Below, one piece after another: positions 25,129-33,094 of a stretch of 64,000 bases of DNA; positions within the stretch are counted from its first letter, which is position 1, and each line of letters opens with the position of its first letter. The translations under genes and the position numbers were made by a program. This DNA is from Azospirillum endophyticum (GTDB taxonomy: Bacteria; Pseudomonadota; Alphaproteobacteria; Azospirillales; Azospirillaceae). The stretch lies in NCBI RefSeq assembly GCF_016595245.1, contig NZ_JAENHM010000059.1, forward strand, positions 80,323-144,322, read 5' to 3'. The notes beneath the pieces were generated by a model. It saw nothing but the letters and a program-made list of their open reading frames with translations, was not told the origin of the DNA and did no database searches.

Positions 25129-26082
25129 TCAGCTGAACATCATCGTCGACAGGCGGCGGCGGGTCTTCACCGTCAGCGGGTCGGTCTGGCCGAAGGCTTC
25201 GAAGAACTTCACCAGCTGCTTGCGGGCGCCGTCGTCGTTCCAGGTCCGGTCGCGCTTGAAGATCTCCAGCAGTTCGTCCACCGCGGCTTCGCGCTTGCCG
25301 GCAGCGAACAGCGCCATGGCGAGGTCGAAGCGCGAGGCATGGTCGTCGGCGTCATGGGCGACCTTTTCCATCAGCTCCGGGATCGGGCCGGCGTTGGACG
25401 CCTGCTCCGCCACGTCGAGCGCGGCGCGGACATTGGCCAGTTCCTTGTCCTTGGCGATGGCTTCCGGGGCCTGGGCAAGCATCTGCTTGGCGTTCTCCAG
25501 GTCGCCGGCGGCGATCAGGCAGCGGATGATGCCGGCATAGGCCTGGGCGTTTTCCGGTTCGGCCTGCAGGATCTGGCTGTAGAGGTCGAGCGCGCCCTGC
25601 AGGTCGCCGGCCTCCAGCATCTCCTTGGCCTGGGCGAATGCCTCCTCCAGCATCTCGTCGGCACCGCCGCCGACACCGGCCTGCTTGGCCAGCGCCACCA
25701 GCTTGTCGACGAAGGCCTTCACCTGCGATTCGGGGACGGCGCCCATGAAGCCGTCGACCGGACGCCCCTGGAAGAAGGCATAGACCGCCGGGATCGACTG
25801 CACGCGCAGCTGCGAGGCGATCATCGGGTTGGCGTCGGTGTCGATCTTCACCAAGCGGACGGCACCCTTGGCGGCGCGCACCACCTTTTCGATGATCGGG
25901 CCCAGCTGCTTGCAGGGGCCGCACCAGGGCGCCCAGAAATCGACGATCACCGGTACGTCGCGCGAGGCTTCGATCACGTCGGCCATGAAGGCGCGGTCGG
26001 TGGTGTCCTTGACGACGTCGGCAGCACCGGCGGCGGCGGGAGCGGCGGGCTTGGACCCGTTGGCGGGGGGCATGGAGAACAT
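25129..26082 (-). CDS. cnoX: thioredoxin-TPR co-chaperone (CnoX/YbbN-like)
   Basis: 317 residues. A thioredoxin domain (about 22-130) has the active site FWAPWCGPCKQLGP near residue 49 with both cysteines, unlike enteric YbbN, which has SxxC. A TPR-like half follows (EEAFAQAKEMLEAGDLQGAL, AYAGIIRCLIAAGDLENAK, RFDLAMALFAAGKREAAVDE, LLEIFKRDRTW). CnoX holds oxidised clients and passes them to GroEL or DnaK. The start ATG 26082 (MFSMPPANG) is chosen; an upstream extension is not protein-like. It leads the group CnoX-LON-Trm112-DUF971. Confidence 0.92.
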   Translation of the reverse strand: MFSMPPANGSKPAAPAAAGAADVVKDTTDRAFMADVIEASRDVPVIVDFWAPWCGPCKQLGPIIEKVVRAAKGAVRLVKIDTDANPMIASQLRVQSIPAVYAFFQGRPVDGFMGAVPESQVKAFVDKLVALAKQAGVGGGADEMLEEAFAQAKEMLEAGDLQGALDLYSQILQAEPENAQAYAGIIRCLIAAGDLENAKQMLAQAPEAIAKDKELANVRAALDVAEQASNAGPIPELMEKVAHDADDHASRFDLAMALFAAGKREAAVDELLEIFKRDRTWNDDGARKQLVKFFEAFGQTDPLTVKTRRRLSTMMFS

Positions 26083-26256
26083 GGCGTGTTTCGGTCCCGT
26101 TGGTGATGCCTGGCCCATTAGGACATCCCGGTGGGCCATGAAGTTGCCGATCCGGCCATCAGCGGCGCGGATCCATTCGTTGCCGACATATGTGAGCGCG
26201 CAAGGCGGCTCAAGCAAGCGTTGCGTGGACGTGCCGGCCGGCTTGGCTTCCGCTCG

Positions 26257-26802
26257 TCAGGCCTCCATCCGGCCGAACTCGGCGATGGCCGGCTCGTGCC
26301 CGCAAGCACGGATGAAGCGCAGCAGGTCGTCGGGCCGGATCGCCGTCGTGCGGTCGTTCAGCAGCGGATGATAGTTCAGCAGATCATGCTCCATCATCGC
26401 GGTCTGCAGGACCACGCGCACCTTGAGGTCGGGATCGTTGACCAGTGCGAAGGGCGTGACCGAGCCCGGCCGGATGCCGAGGAGGCGCCACAGCCGATCC
26501 GCCGAGGCGAAGGACAGCCGTGCCGACCCGATCGTCTTGTCCAGCCGGTTCAGGTCGACCCGCGCATCCTCCAGTGCCACCACCAGCCAATGCTGGTCCT
26601 TCTTGTCCTTCAGGAACAGGTTCTTGCAATGGCCGCCGGGCAGGGCGCCGCGCAGGGCCTTGCTCTCCTCCACCGTGTGCAGCGGCGGATGGCTGTGGGT
26701 GGTGGCGTGGATGCCCAGGGCGTCGAGCCGCGCCAGCAGTTGCTCAGGCGAGGTCGGCAGCGGCGCGTCCCGATCTGGAAGCGAAGGTGATGCGGTGTCC
26801 AT
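26257..26802 (-). CDS. prolyl-tRNA editing protein (YbaK/ProXp-ala type)
   Basis: 181 residues. It is a free-standing editing domain that hydrolyses misacylated tRNA-Pro. Seen are LLARLDALGIHATTHSHPPL, the conserved GGHCKNLFLKDKKDQHWLVV (catalytic-region Lys in CKNLFLKDKK), SFASADRLWRLLGIRPGSVT, FALVNDP and the C-terminal NYHPLLNDRTTAI. This pattern (long N-terminal helix, CKNLFL) suits ProXp-ala/PrdX rather than YbaK-Cys. It lies divergent from tRNA-Gly. Confidence 0.92.
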   Translation of the reverse strand: MDTASPSLPDRDAPLPTSPEQLLARLDALGIHATTHSHPPLHTVEESKALRGALPGGHCKNLFLKDKKDQHWLVVALEDARVDLNRLDKTIGSARLSFASADRLWRLLGIRPGSVTPFALVNDPDLKVRVVLQTAMMEHDLLNYHPLLNDRTTAIRPDDLLRFIRACGHEPAIAEFGRMEA

Positions 26803-26866
26803 GGCTTCCCTTGTACCGGGCGCGCGGAAAATCGTCCAGCCGGTGAAAAAAACTGAAACAAGGCGC

Positions 26867-26894
26867 TTGCAATGCGTCGGCCGATCAGTATAGT
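26867..26894 (+). promoter_or_regulatory. promoter of tRNA-Gly
   Basis: TTGCAA (26867-26872), a 16-base spacer and TATAGT (26889-26894) lie 53 bases before the tRNA. Confidence 0.65.
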
Positions 26895-26947
26895 CCGCCG
26901 CACACCGCCGGACGGTACCTACAACGGACTGGACGACGGCACGGAGC

Positions 26948-27022
26948 GCGGGCGTAGCTCAGGGGTAGAGCACAACCTTGCCAAGGTTGGGGTCGAGGGT
27001 TCGAATCCCTTCGCCCGCTCCA
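26948..27022 (+). tRNA. tRNA-Gly (anticodon GCC)
   Basis: 75 bases with encoded CCA. Acceptor GCGGGCG pairs with CGCCCGC, with discriminator T. The anticodon stem CAACC/GGTTG holds loop TTGCCAA, giving GCC. A GGGTTCGAATCCC T-arm is present. Confidence 0.95.
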
Positions 27023-27057
27023 GTTTTCCAGCGCCGACGCTGGATCATGCGATTTCA

Positions 27058-27090
27058 AAAGGCCGGACCTTCGGGTGCCGGCCTTTCGCA
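27058..27090 (+). terminator. terminator of tRNA-Gly
   Basis: AAAGGCCGG (27058-27066) pairs with CCGGCCTTT (27078-27086) around an 11-base loop. A smaller hairpin, CCAGCG/CGCTGG, lies just after the tRNA at 27029-27044. Confidence 0.65.
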
Positions 27091-27188
27091 TTTCAGCCTT
27101 CAGGCATCCGTGGCGCTTGTTGGTCATGCCGCCCGGTACGGAACCTGCCGGCTTCCTGCAAACAGCCCCAACGATTGCCGTTCCGGCT

Positions 27189-27464
27189 TGCATGTCCAGC
27201 AAGGCGACGTGCCCCATCATGCCATTGCAGTCGGCGATTCCGGTGGTTCGGCGGGTCTGGCCGTCGACGGCTCCGTCCGCGACCTGATCCCGGGCGATGA
27301 GGACGGCGTGGTGGTGGTGCCGCCGGCTTTTGCAAAAGCCGCCCTGGTCCGGAGCCCGGCCCCGCCGGAGCGCCCAGCGCCAGCGGGCCGGGCCGATCGA
27401 AGCCGGTGCCGCCCTGGTGGATGTGCTGGGCATTCCGCCGCCGGAGTTCCTTCCCGCCGCATGA
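27189..27464 (+). pseudogene. decayed RraA/aldolase-family gene remnant
   Basis: One frame reads LHVQQGDVPHHAIAVGD, then GLAVDGSVRDL joined directly to IPGDEDGVVVVPPAFAKAAL. In the RraA/4-hydroxy-4-methyl-2-oxoglutarate aldolase family the VDGxVRD motif and the GDxDGVVVVP motif are normally tens of residues apart, so an internal deletion is implied. After AAL the frame is lost. A different frame then gives AGAALVDVLGIPPPEFLPAA and a stop, like a family C-terminus. No start or intact frame exists. The remnant fills the gap between tRNA-Gly and the AEC transporter. Confidence 0.6.
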
Positions 27465-27534
27465 GGGAAACGGTGTAAAGGAAAGCCCCCGCACCGCCGG
27501 CTCCCGCCGACCCCGCTCCCGAGGTGCCGCGTCC

Positions 27535-28479
27535 ATGTCGCTGATTTTCCAGATCGTCCTGCCGATGTTCGGCTTGATCGCCCTTGGCTATTGGGCGGCG
27601 CGCTACCGCGGGTTCAACACGGCGATGGTCCAAGGGCTTTCCCGGTTCGTCGGCATCTACGCGCTGCCGGCACTGCTGTTCTCCAACATGGCGAGCACGG
27701 AGATTCCGGATCCGCTGGAATGGGCGGTGGTGGGGTCTTTCTACATCGCGGCGGTCGCGGTCTTCCTGGTGGGCGGGCTGTGGATGCGCATGGCGGGCCG
27801 GCGGGAGCAGATCGCACCCATCGGTCTTGCCAGCTCCTTTTCCAACATTGCGCTGCTGGGCTCCCCGATCATCATGGAGGCCTATGGGCCGACCGTGGCG
27901 GTGCCGGTGATGCTGCTGATCGTCTTCCAGTCGCCGCTGCTGTTCACCTCCGCCACCATGCTGGCGGAGACCCAGGGCTCCGCGCAAGGCGGCCGGTCCA
28001 CGCGTCCGGTGCAGGCGACGCTGGGGGCGGCCCGGGCGACGCTGACCAGCCCGTTGGTGGTGTCGATCATCCTGGGGCTGGCCGCCAACCTGATCCATCT
28101 GACGATTCCGCCCATGGTGATGAAGAGCTTCACCATGATGGCGCAGACCGTGCTTCCCTGCGCCTGCTTCACGCTCGGCGCATCGCTGGCGCTCAGCCCC
28201 GCCTCGGGAGCGGTGCTGCCGGCCGCGGTGGTGGCCTTGTTGAAGACCGGGCTGCATCCGTTGCTCACATGGTTGCTGGCCACCCAGGTCTTCGCCCTGC
28301 CACCGCTATGGGTCGCTCCGGCCGTCACCGCCGCGGCCCTGCCCATCGGCATCAACGCCTATGTCTTCGCGGAACGTTACCATGCCGGGCGCGAAGTGGT
28401 GTCGATGGCGCTGCTGATCTCCACCCTGTTGTCGCCGGTGTCGATCTCCGTTGCCTTTATGGTGTCCTCCGCAAGCTGA
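27535..28479 (+). CDS. AEC family transporter (auxin-efflux-carrier type)
   Basis: 314 residues and about ten membrane helices in two five-helix halves, the layout of bacterial AEC/MdcF-like permeases. Typical segments are FQIVLPMFGLIALGYWAAR, FVGIYALPALLFSNMA, SSFSNIALLGSPIIMEAYG, and the second half with VLPCACFTLGASLAL and AAALPIGINAYVFAERY. Substrates in the family are small organic acids such as malonate; here it is unknown. The ATG at 27535 begins the first helix. A non-conserved in-frame stretch upstream belongs to the pseudogene region. Confidence 0.9.
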   Translation: MSLIFQIVLPMFGLIALGYWAARYRGFNTAMVQGLSRFVGIYALPALLFSNMASTEIPDPLEWAVVGSFYIAAVAVFLVGGLWMRMAGRREQIAPIGLASSFSNIALLGSPIIMEAYGPTVAVPVMLLIVFQSPLLFTSATMLAETQGSAQGGRSTRPVQATLGAARATLTSPLVVSIILGLAANLIHLTIPPMVMKSFTMMAQTVLPCACFTLGASLALSPASGAVLPAAVVALLKTGLHPLLTWLLATQVFALPPLWVAPAVTAAALPIGINAYVFAERYHAGREVVSMALLISTLLSPVSISVAFMVSSAS

Positions 28480-28575
28480 AGGCCGGGCAGGAACACCACC
28501 AAGGGTCTGTCGCGCAGCTTCAACCGGCTCGACCACGAAATCGAGGCCTTCATCACCCGCATCACTGCGGCGTGA
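28480..28575 (+). pseudogene. possible C-terminal gene fragment
   Basis: Directly after the AEC stop, an open frame without a start reads NTTKGLSRSFNRLDHEIEAF and ITRITAA then stop. It is charged and helical, unlike random GC-rich translation, but too short to assign to a family. It may be a remnant of a gene removed by deletion. The 115 bases after it hold nothing recognisable. Confidence 0.3.
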
Positions 28576-28690
28576 CGGCCAAGTTTTACGTGATGATGCA
28601 TCCCGCAGTGCCGGGCGGAGGATGGGACCAATGCTTGTTCGGAACAGGATTCTTTCGGAAGGCGGCGGCAGTCTCTCCCCCCGCCGCCTT

Positions 28691-29353
28691 TCAGTCCACC
28701 AGCACACCCTGCCTTGCATCCGCCCACTCCCGCGCCGTGGTCGGCCGGCCGTCGGCATCGATCAGGCCACGGGTGAACAGCTCCTCGGCATGGCGGATGA
28801 AGAAGGTGGCGGTGCTCGGCCGTTCCCAATGCTCCATCCAGTTCTGCTCCAGGAAAGCCAGGATCGCCGGCTGGTCCAGCTCCGCCTCCCACAGCACGCC
28901 GAGCAGGGAGGTCTGCTGCTCCTCATGCATGCAGTCCTCGAAACACAGGCGCTTGTCGGCGCGCGCTTCCTTGCGCGCGGTGGTCTCCGGTCCGGGACCC
29001 AGGCCGTAATCTATCAGCGTCCGCCGTTCCGGCGCGGCGCACAGCCAGTGCGCCACCTCATGCACGATCACCGTCGCCTCGACATCGGTGCGGATCACTT
29101 TGCCGTCCCACATGAAGGACCGGCTGGGCGGCTCATCCAGCGTGTCGATGCCGTGGGCATGGGCCAGTCGGACGGCTTCCGCCCGATGGGCCGGCGTGTC
29201 GACACCGCCGCCGGGCTCGTCGTCCGGCCTCACGGGCCAGGTCGCTGCGATCCGGCGGAAGGCGGCCTGCGCTTGGGCATGGCCCTCCAGATGGGCATCG
29301 AAGGCTGCGACGGCCTTCGGCATGTCGTCGATGGCGATGGGGGTCAGGATCAT
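28691..29353 (-). CDS. EpmC-like (EF-P hydroxylase family) putative metalloprotein
   Basis: 220 residues. The core VIVHEVAHWLCAAPERRTLI and DYGLGPGPETT resembles the HE-x-x-HW-x-x-A-x-x-RR-x-L-x-DFG signature of EpmC/YfcM. The downstream RLCFEDCMHEEQQTSLLGVL mirrors its FED-x-E-x-x-Q part. The His-Glu-x-x-His set probably binds a metal. EpmC hydroxylates lysylated elongation factor P, but the partner genes epmA, epmB and efp are not in the window, so the substrate is open. The ATG at 29353 (MILTPIAIDD) was chosen; upstream codons are not protein-like. Confidence 0.65.
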   Translation of the reverse strand: MILTPIAIDDMPKAVAAFDAHLEGHAQAQAAFRRIAATWPVRPDDEPGGGVDTPAHRAEAVRLAHAHGIDTLDEPPSRSFMWDGKVIRTDVEATVIVHEVAHWLCAAPERRTLIDYGLGPGPETTARKEARADKRLCFEDCMHEEQQTSLLGVLWEAELDQPAILAFLEQNWMEHWERPSTATFFIRHAEELFTRGLIDADGRPTTAREWADARQGVLVD

Positions 29354-29513
29354 GGGGCCTATGTGCCCAAGGGGGCGTCCGGGCGCAAGGAGAATGTAGC
29401 CGCGCCAAGGAGCAGGGCCGCCCGGCACAGGAAGCGCGCCGGCAGGACCCACTCCGTTCGGGCCCGGCCAAGGCCATGACTGTCAAGTTTACTCCGAGAA
29501 CGGGTGCCGTTTC

Positions 29514-31523
29514 TTACGCGGCGCGCATATCGGTCAGGAAGCGCGACACGAAGCCGCGCAGGTCCGTCGCCTCGTGGTTCAGCCCGTCGGCGGCGGTCAG
29601 CACCTCGCGCGAGGCATCGCCGGTGGAGGTCGCGGCTTCCGACACGCCGGCGATGTTGCCCGAGACCTGCTGGGTGCCGCGTGCCGCCTGCTGGACGTTG
29701 CGGCTGATTTCCTTGGTGGCGGCGCCCTGTTCCTCGACCGCGGCGGCTATGGTGGTGGAGATGTGGTTGATCTCCGCGATCACCCGGCTGATCTCGGCGA
29801 TGGCGCCGGCGGCCTGCCGGCTGATCTCCTGGATTCCGGCGATCTGGCTGCCGATCTCCTCCGTCGCCTTGGCGGTCTGGCTGGCGAGGCTCTTGACCTC
29901 CGACGCCACGACGGCGAACCCCTTGCCGGCCTCGCCGGCACGCGCCGCCTCGATGGTCGCGTTCAGCGCCAGCAGGTTGGTTTGGCTGGCGATGTCGGTG
30001 ATCAGCTGCACCACCTCGCCGATGCGATGCGCGGCGTCGACCAGGCCGCGGACGGTGCCGTCGGTCTTCTCGGCGGTGGCGACCGCCTGACCGGCGATGC
30101 GGGTGCTTTCCGCCACCTGCCGGCCGATCTCGCCGATCGAGGCGGTCAGTTCCTCGGTCGCGGCAGCCACCGTCTCGACATTGCCGGTCGCCAAGTGGGA
30201 GGCGCTGGCGACCGCGTCCGCCTGCCGGGTGGTCTGCTCCGCGGTGGCCGACATGGTTTGCGCGGTGGTCTGCAGCTGGGTCGCCGCCGCAGACACCCGG
30301 CCCAGCGCCTGCAGCACCAGCCGGTCGAACTCCTGGGTCAAGCGGTCGATACGCTCGCCGCGGCTGCGCTGTGCCTCATGGCCGGCACGCTGGGTTTCGG
30401 CCAGCCGGTCGCTTTCGATCAGGCTGTCCTTGAACACCTGCAGGGACTTCGCCATGCCGCCGATCTCGTCGGCCCGCTCCAGGCCGGGGATGTCGACGCT
30501 GCGGTCGCCGCCGGCCAGCCTGGTCATGCGGTCGGTCATCGCCACCACCGGCCGCGACAGGCCGCGGCCGATCAGCAGCGCAGTCGCCAATCCCAGGGCC
30601 ACCGCGACCAGCGACGCGATCACCATTCCGCCGCGCGCCTTGTCGATGAAGGCGCCGGCTTCCATGCCGAGGGTCATTTGCTTGGCGACGCTGGCTTCCG
30701 TCAGTTGCTCCGCCTCCTTGGCGATGGAATCGCCGACGGGGATCAGCACCTCTTTGACCAGGCGGTCGCGTTCGGTCGTCGCCTTGACCACGGCGTTGAA
30801 GCCGGTGATGTAGACGCGCAGCGTGGCGGTGTAGGACATCGCCATCTTGCGGCGGTCGAAGTCGGCCAGCTTCGCCATCATCGTACCGCCGCGGCTGGCG
30901 GCGTCGGCGAATTGCGATCGGGTCTGGTTGGCCAGTTCCGGCGAGCCGTCGACATTGTAGCGCGTCGCCGAGATGCGGGCTGACAGCATGTGGCGCAGCG
31001 CCATGCCCGCCAGATAAGCGGCATCGGTATCGCCTGCGGCGCCGGCGCTGTCCATGATGCCGTCGAGCGCGCTTTCCAGCCGCGGCCCGATCGCATCCAA
31101 TTCGGTGATCGCCTTGCTGCGCTGGGCCTGGACATCCATCGTCGCGGCGAAGGCCTCGCGATAGCGGGCGATCTCCTCCGCCATTTGGTCGGCGGTCCGT
31201 TGCAGGGCAGGGTCGGTGAACAGGGCGCGGGCCTTGTCGATGACCTGTGCCGCCTCCTCCGCGGCGCGGCGGACGGCGGTGCCGACCTCCGGATCGCCGG
31301 TCAGCAGGAAACGGGTGGCCTGCTGCCGCATCTCCAGCATCAGGGCCTGGATGCGCCCCAACTCGTTCGTCTGCTGGCCAAGCCTCCGGTAGGTGTCGAC
31401 GGTGCCGCCGGCCTGCGACAGGGCCGCCACGCCGATACCGCCGATCAGCACCAGGAACACCAGGATGCCGGCGCTGGCCGCCGTGATCTTGGCTCCTACG
31501 GAGAGACGATTGAAAAGGCTCAT
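29514..31523 (-). CDS. methyl-accepting chemotaxis protein with helical periplasmic sensor
   Basis: 669 residues. TM1 lies at about 14-37 (ILVFLVLIGGIGVAAL). An all-helical periplasmic domain of about 250 residues (40-295) looks like the HBM/bimodular four-helix type. TM2 is near 301-322 (MVIASLVAVALGLATALLIG). HAMP runs about 322-375. The signalling coiled coil has the conserved tip IASQTNLLALNATIEAARAG and EVKSLASQTAKATEEI. No C-terminal CheR-binding pentapeptide is present. HBM sensors bind organic acids in known cases; the ligand here is unknown. No che genes flank it. Confidence 0.94.
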   Translation of the reverse strand: MSLFNRLSVGAKITAASAGILVFLVLIGGIGVAALSQAGGTVDTYRRLGQQTNELGRIQALMLEMRQQATRFLLTGDPEVGTAVRRAAEEAAQVIDKARALFTDPALQRTADQMAEEIARYREAFAATMDVQAQRSKAITELDAIGPRLESALDGIMDSAGAAGDTDAAYLAGMALRHMLSARISATRYNVDGSPELANQTRSQFADAASRGGTMMAKLADFDRRKMAMSYTATLRVYITGFNAVVKATTERDRLVKEVLIPVGDSIAKEAEQLTEASVAKQMTLGMEAGAFIDKARGGMVIASLVAVALGLATALLIGRGLSRPVVAMTDRMTRLAGGDRSVDIPGLERADEIGGMAKSLQVFKDSLIESDRLAETQRAGHEAQRSRGERIDRLTQEFDRLVLQALGRVSAAATQLQTTAQTMSATAEQTTRQADAVASASHLATGNVETVAAATEELTASIGEIGRQVAESTRIAGQAVATAEKTDGTVRGLVDAAHRIGEVVQLITDIASQTNLLALNATIEAARAGEAGKGFAVVASEVKSLASQTAKATEEIGSQIAGIQEISRQAAGAIAEISRVIAEINHISTTIAAAVEEQGAATKEISRNVQQAARGTQQVSGNIAGVSEAATSTGDASREVLTAADGLNHEATDLRGFVSRFLTDMRAA

Positions 31524-31847
31524 GATCGGGGGTTCCAACGGCGCGGGGGGCTGCTCGGCATCCGGGCGGGCAAGACGGGCGGCTAAGACCGGAACAGGTC
31601 AACCACTGCGACCCGTTTCTACTACCATTTCAGAAAGCATGCCACAGGCGTGGGGAAGGCCAGACGGATGAACGGACACTCGGAAAGGCCAATCGGTAAC
31701 GTAGGGGAATGCGGTCTTTCGGAGCCTGGGAATAAAAGACGGAGGCAGACGTTTGCCTGTTTCGTGGATCTGCCGATGGTGGTGCCTGGATGCTTTCGCG
31801 GGCGGACAGGCCATTTTTTGTGCCGTGTCGGTCACAGGAGAGGCATT

Positions 31848-31876
31848 TTGAACATCCCCCCGTATCGTGATATATG
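31848..31876 (+). promoter_or_regulatory. promoter of the glycosyltransferase pair
   Basis: TTGAAC (31848-31853), a 17-base spacer and TATATG (31871-31876). The rest of the 434-base gap (31524-31957) shows no gene; it serves this promoter and the divergent chemoreceptor gene. Confidence 0.6.
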
Positions 31877-31957
31877 CCAAAGGGCGCAGCGGCCGGCCGG
31901 GGTCGTCGCCGATCCCTTCATCTCCCGGTCCCTGACGCTTTGACCCGACGGCTGGCC

Positions 31958-33094
31958 ATGCCCACTCCCGACGCGCCCCTTTCCGCGGCTTCCCCGGATG
32001 CCCGTACTGTTTCCGTCCGCCCTGCCGGCGAGGGTCGGTCCTCTGAAGACCGGCCATTGGGCCGCCCCCCTGCGAACCGATCCGGCCGTCCGCGGCGCGG
32101 ATGCCTGTCGGTCGTCATCCCCTTCTACAACGAGGGCGCCAACATCGAAGCCCTGTTCGCCCGGCTGGTTCCGGTGCTGGACGGGCTGGACATGGATTGG
32201 GAGGTGGTATGCGTCAACGACGGCAGCCGCGACGACACCATCGACCGGCTGCTGGACGTTCATGACCGCGAAGCGCGGGTGAAGGTGGTCGATCTGTCGC
32301 GCAATTTCGGCAAGGAGCTGGCGCTGTCCGCAGGGCTCAGCCACACCACCGGCGACGCGGTGGTGCCGATGGACGCCGACCTGCAGCATCCGCCGGAACT
32401 GCTGCCGGCCTTCATCGCCAAATGGCGCGAAGGATTCGACGTGGTCGTCGCGGTGCGCCATGCCCGTGTCGGGCAAAGCCTGAAACACCGGCTGTTCGCC
32501 CGCCTGTTCTACTGGGTCTTCGACCATCTGTCGGAGATCAAGCTCCCGCGCGAGGTCGGCGATTTCCGCCTGATGGACCGCCGCGTCGTCGAAGTGATCA
32601 ACCGGATGCCGGAGCGTACGCGCTTCATGAAAGGCATCTTCGCCTGGGTCGGCTTCCGGCAAGCCGCGATCCCCTACGAACAGGGAGAGCGCGCCGGCGG
32701 CGATACGAAATGGGGTTTCGTCAAGCTGCTGCGCCTGTCCATCGACGGGTTGACCGCGTTCTCCACCTTTCCCTTGCGGGTTTGGAGCCTGGTCGGCGTG
32801 GCGGTGTCGGGCGTCGCCTTCATCTATATCCTGATCCGCCTGATCCGCACGCTGATCCACGGAATCGACGTGCCCGGCTATGAGTCGCTGCTGGTCGCCG
32901 TTCTGTTCCTGGGCGGCATCCAGATGATCACGCTGGGCATCATCGGCGACTATCTGGGCCGCGTCTTCGCGGAGGTGAAAGGACGGCCGCTGTTCATCGT
33001 CCGGTCCGCCCATGGTTTCGGCGCGGCGGACGGCCGGCATGAGCATGAGTTCGATCCCCTCGCCGGAACGGTCGGGCAGGAGCCGCGTCGATGA
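31958..33094 (+). CDS. GT2 polyprenyl-phosphate glycosyltransferase (GtrB/DPM-like)
   Basis: 378 residues. A disordered N-terminus of about 45 residues precedes the GT-A domain: CLSVVIPFYNEGANIEALFA, VNDGSRDDTIDRLLD and the DAD motif MDADLQHPPE near 135. Two C-terminal helices (VWSLVGVAVSGVAFIYILI, and ESLLVAVLFLGGIQMITLGI) and GDYLGRVFAEVKGRP follow the GtrB pattern. It should load a sugar onto undecaprenyl phosphate at the cytoplasmic face. The stop overlaps the next gene's start (ATGA), so the two are cotranslated: donor maker plus a GT39 transferase. Confidence 0.93.
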   Translation: MPTPDAPLSAASPDARTVSVRPAGEGRSSEDRPLGRPPANRSGRPRRGCLSVVIPFYNEGANIEALFARLVPVLDGLDMDWEVVCVNDGSRDDTIDRLLDVHDREARVKVVDLSRNFGKELALSAGLSHTTGDAVVPMDADLQHPPELLPAFIAKWREGFDVVVAVRHARVGQSLKHRLFARLFYWVFDHLSEIKLPREVGDFRLMDRRVVEVINRMPERTRFMKGIFAWVGFRQAAIPYEQGERAGGDTKWGFVKLLRLSIDGLTAFSTFPLRVWSLVGVAVSGVAFIYILIRLIRTLIHGIDVPGYESLLVAVLFLGGIQMITLGIIGDYLGRVFAEVKGRPLFIVRSAHGFGAADGRHEHEFDPLAGTVGQEPRR

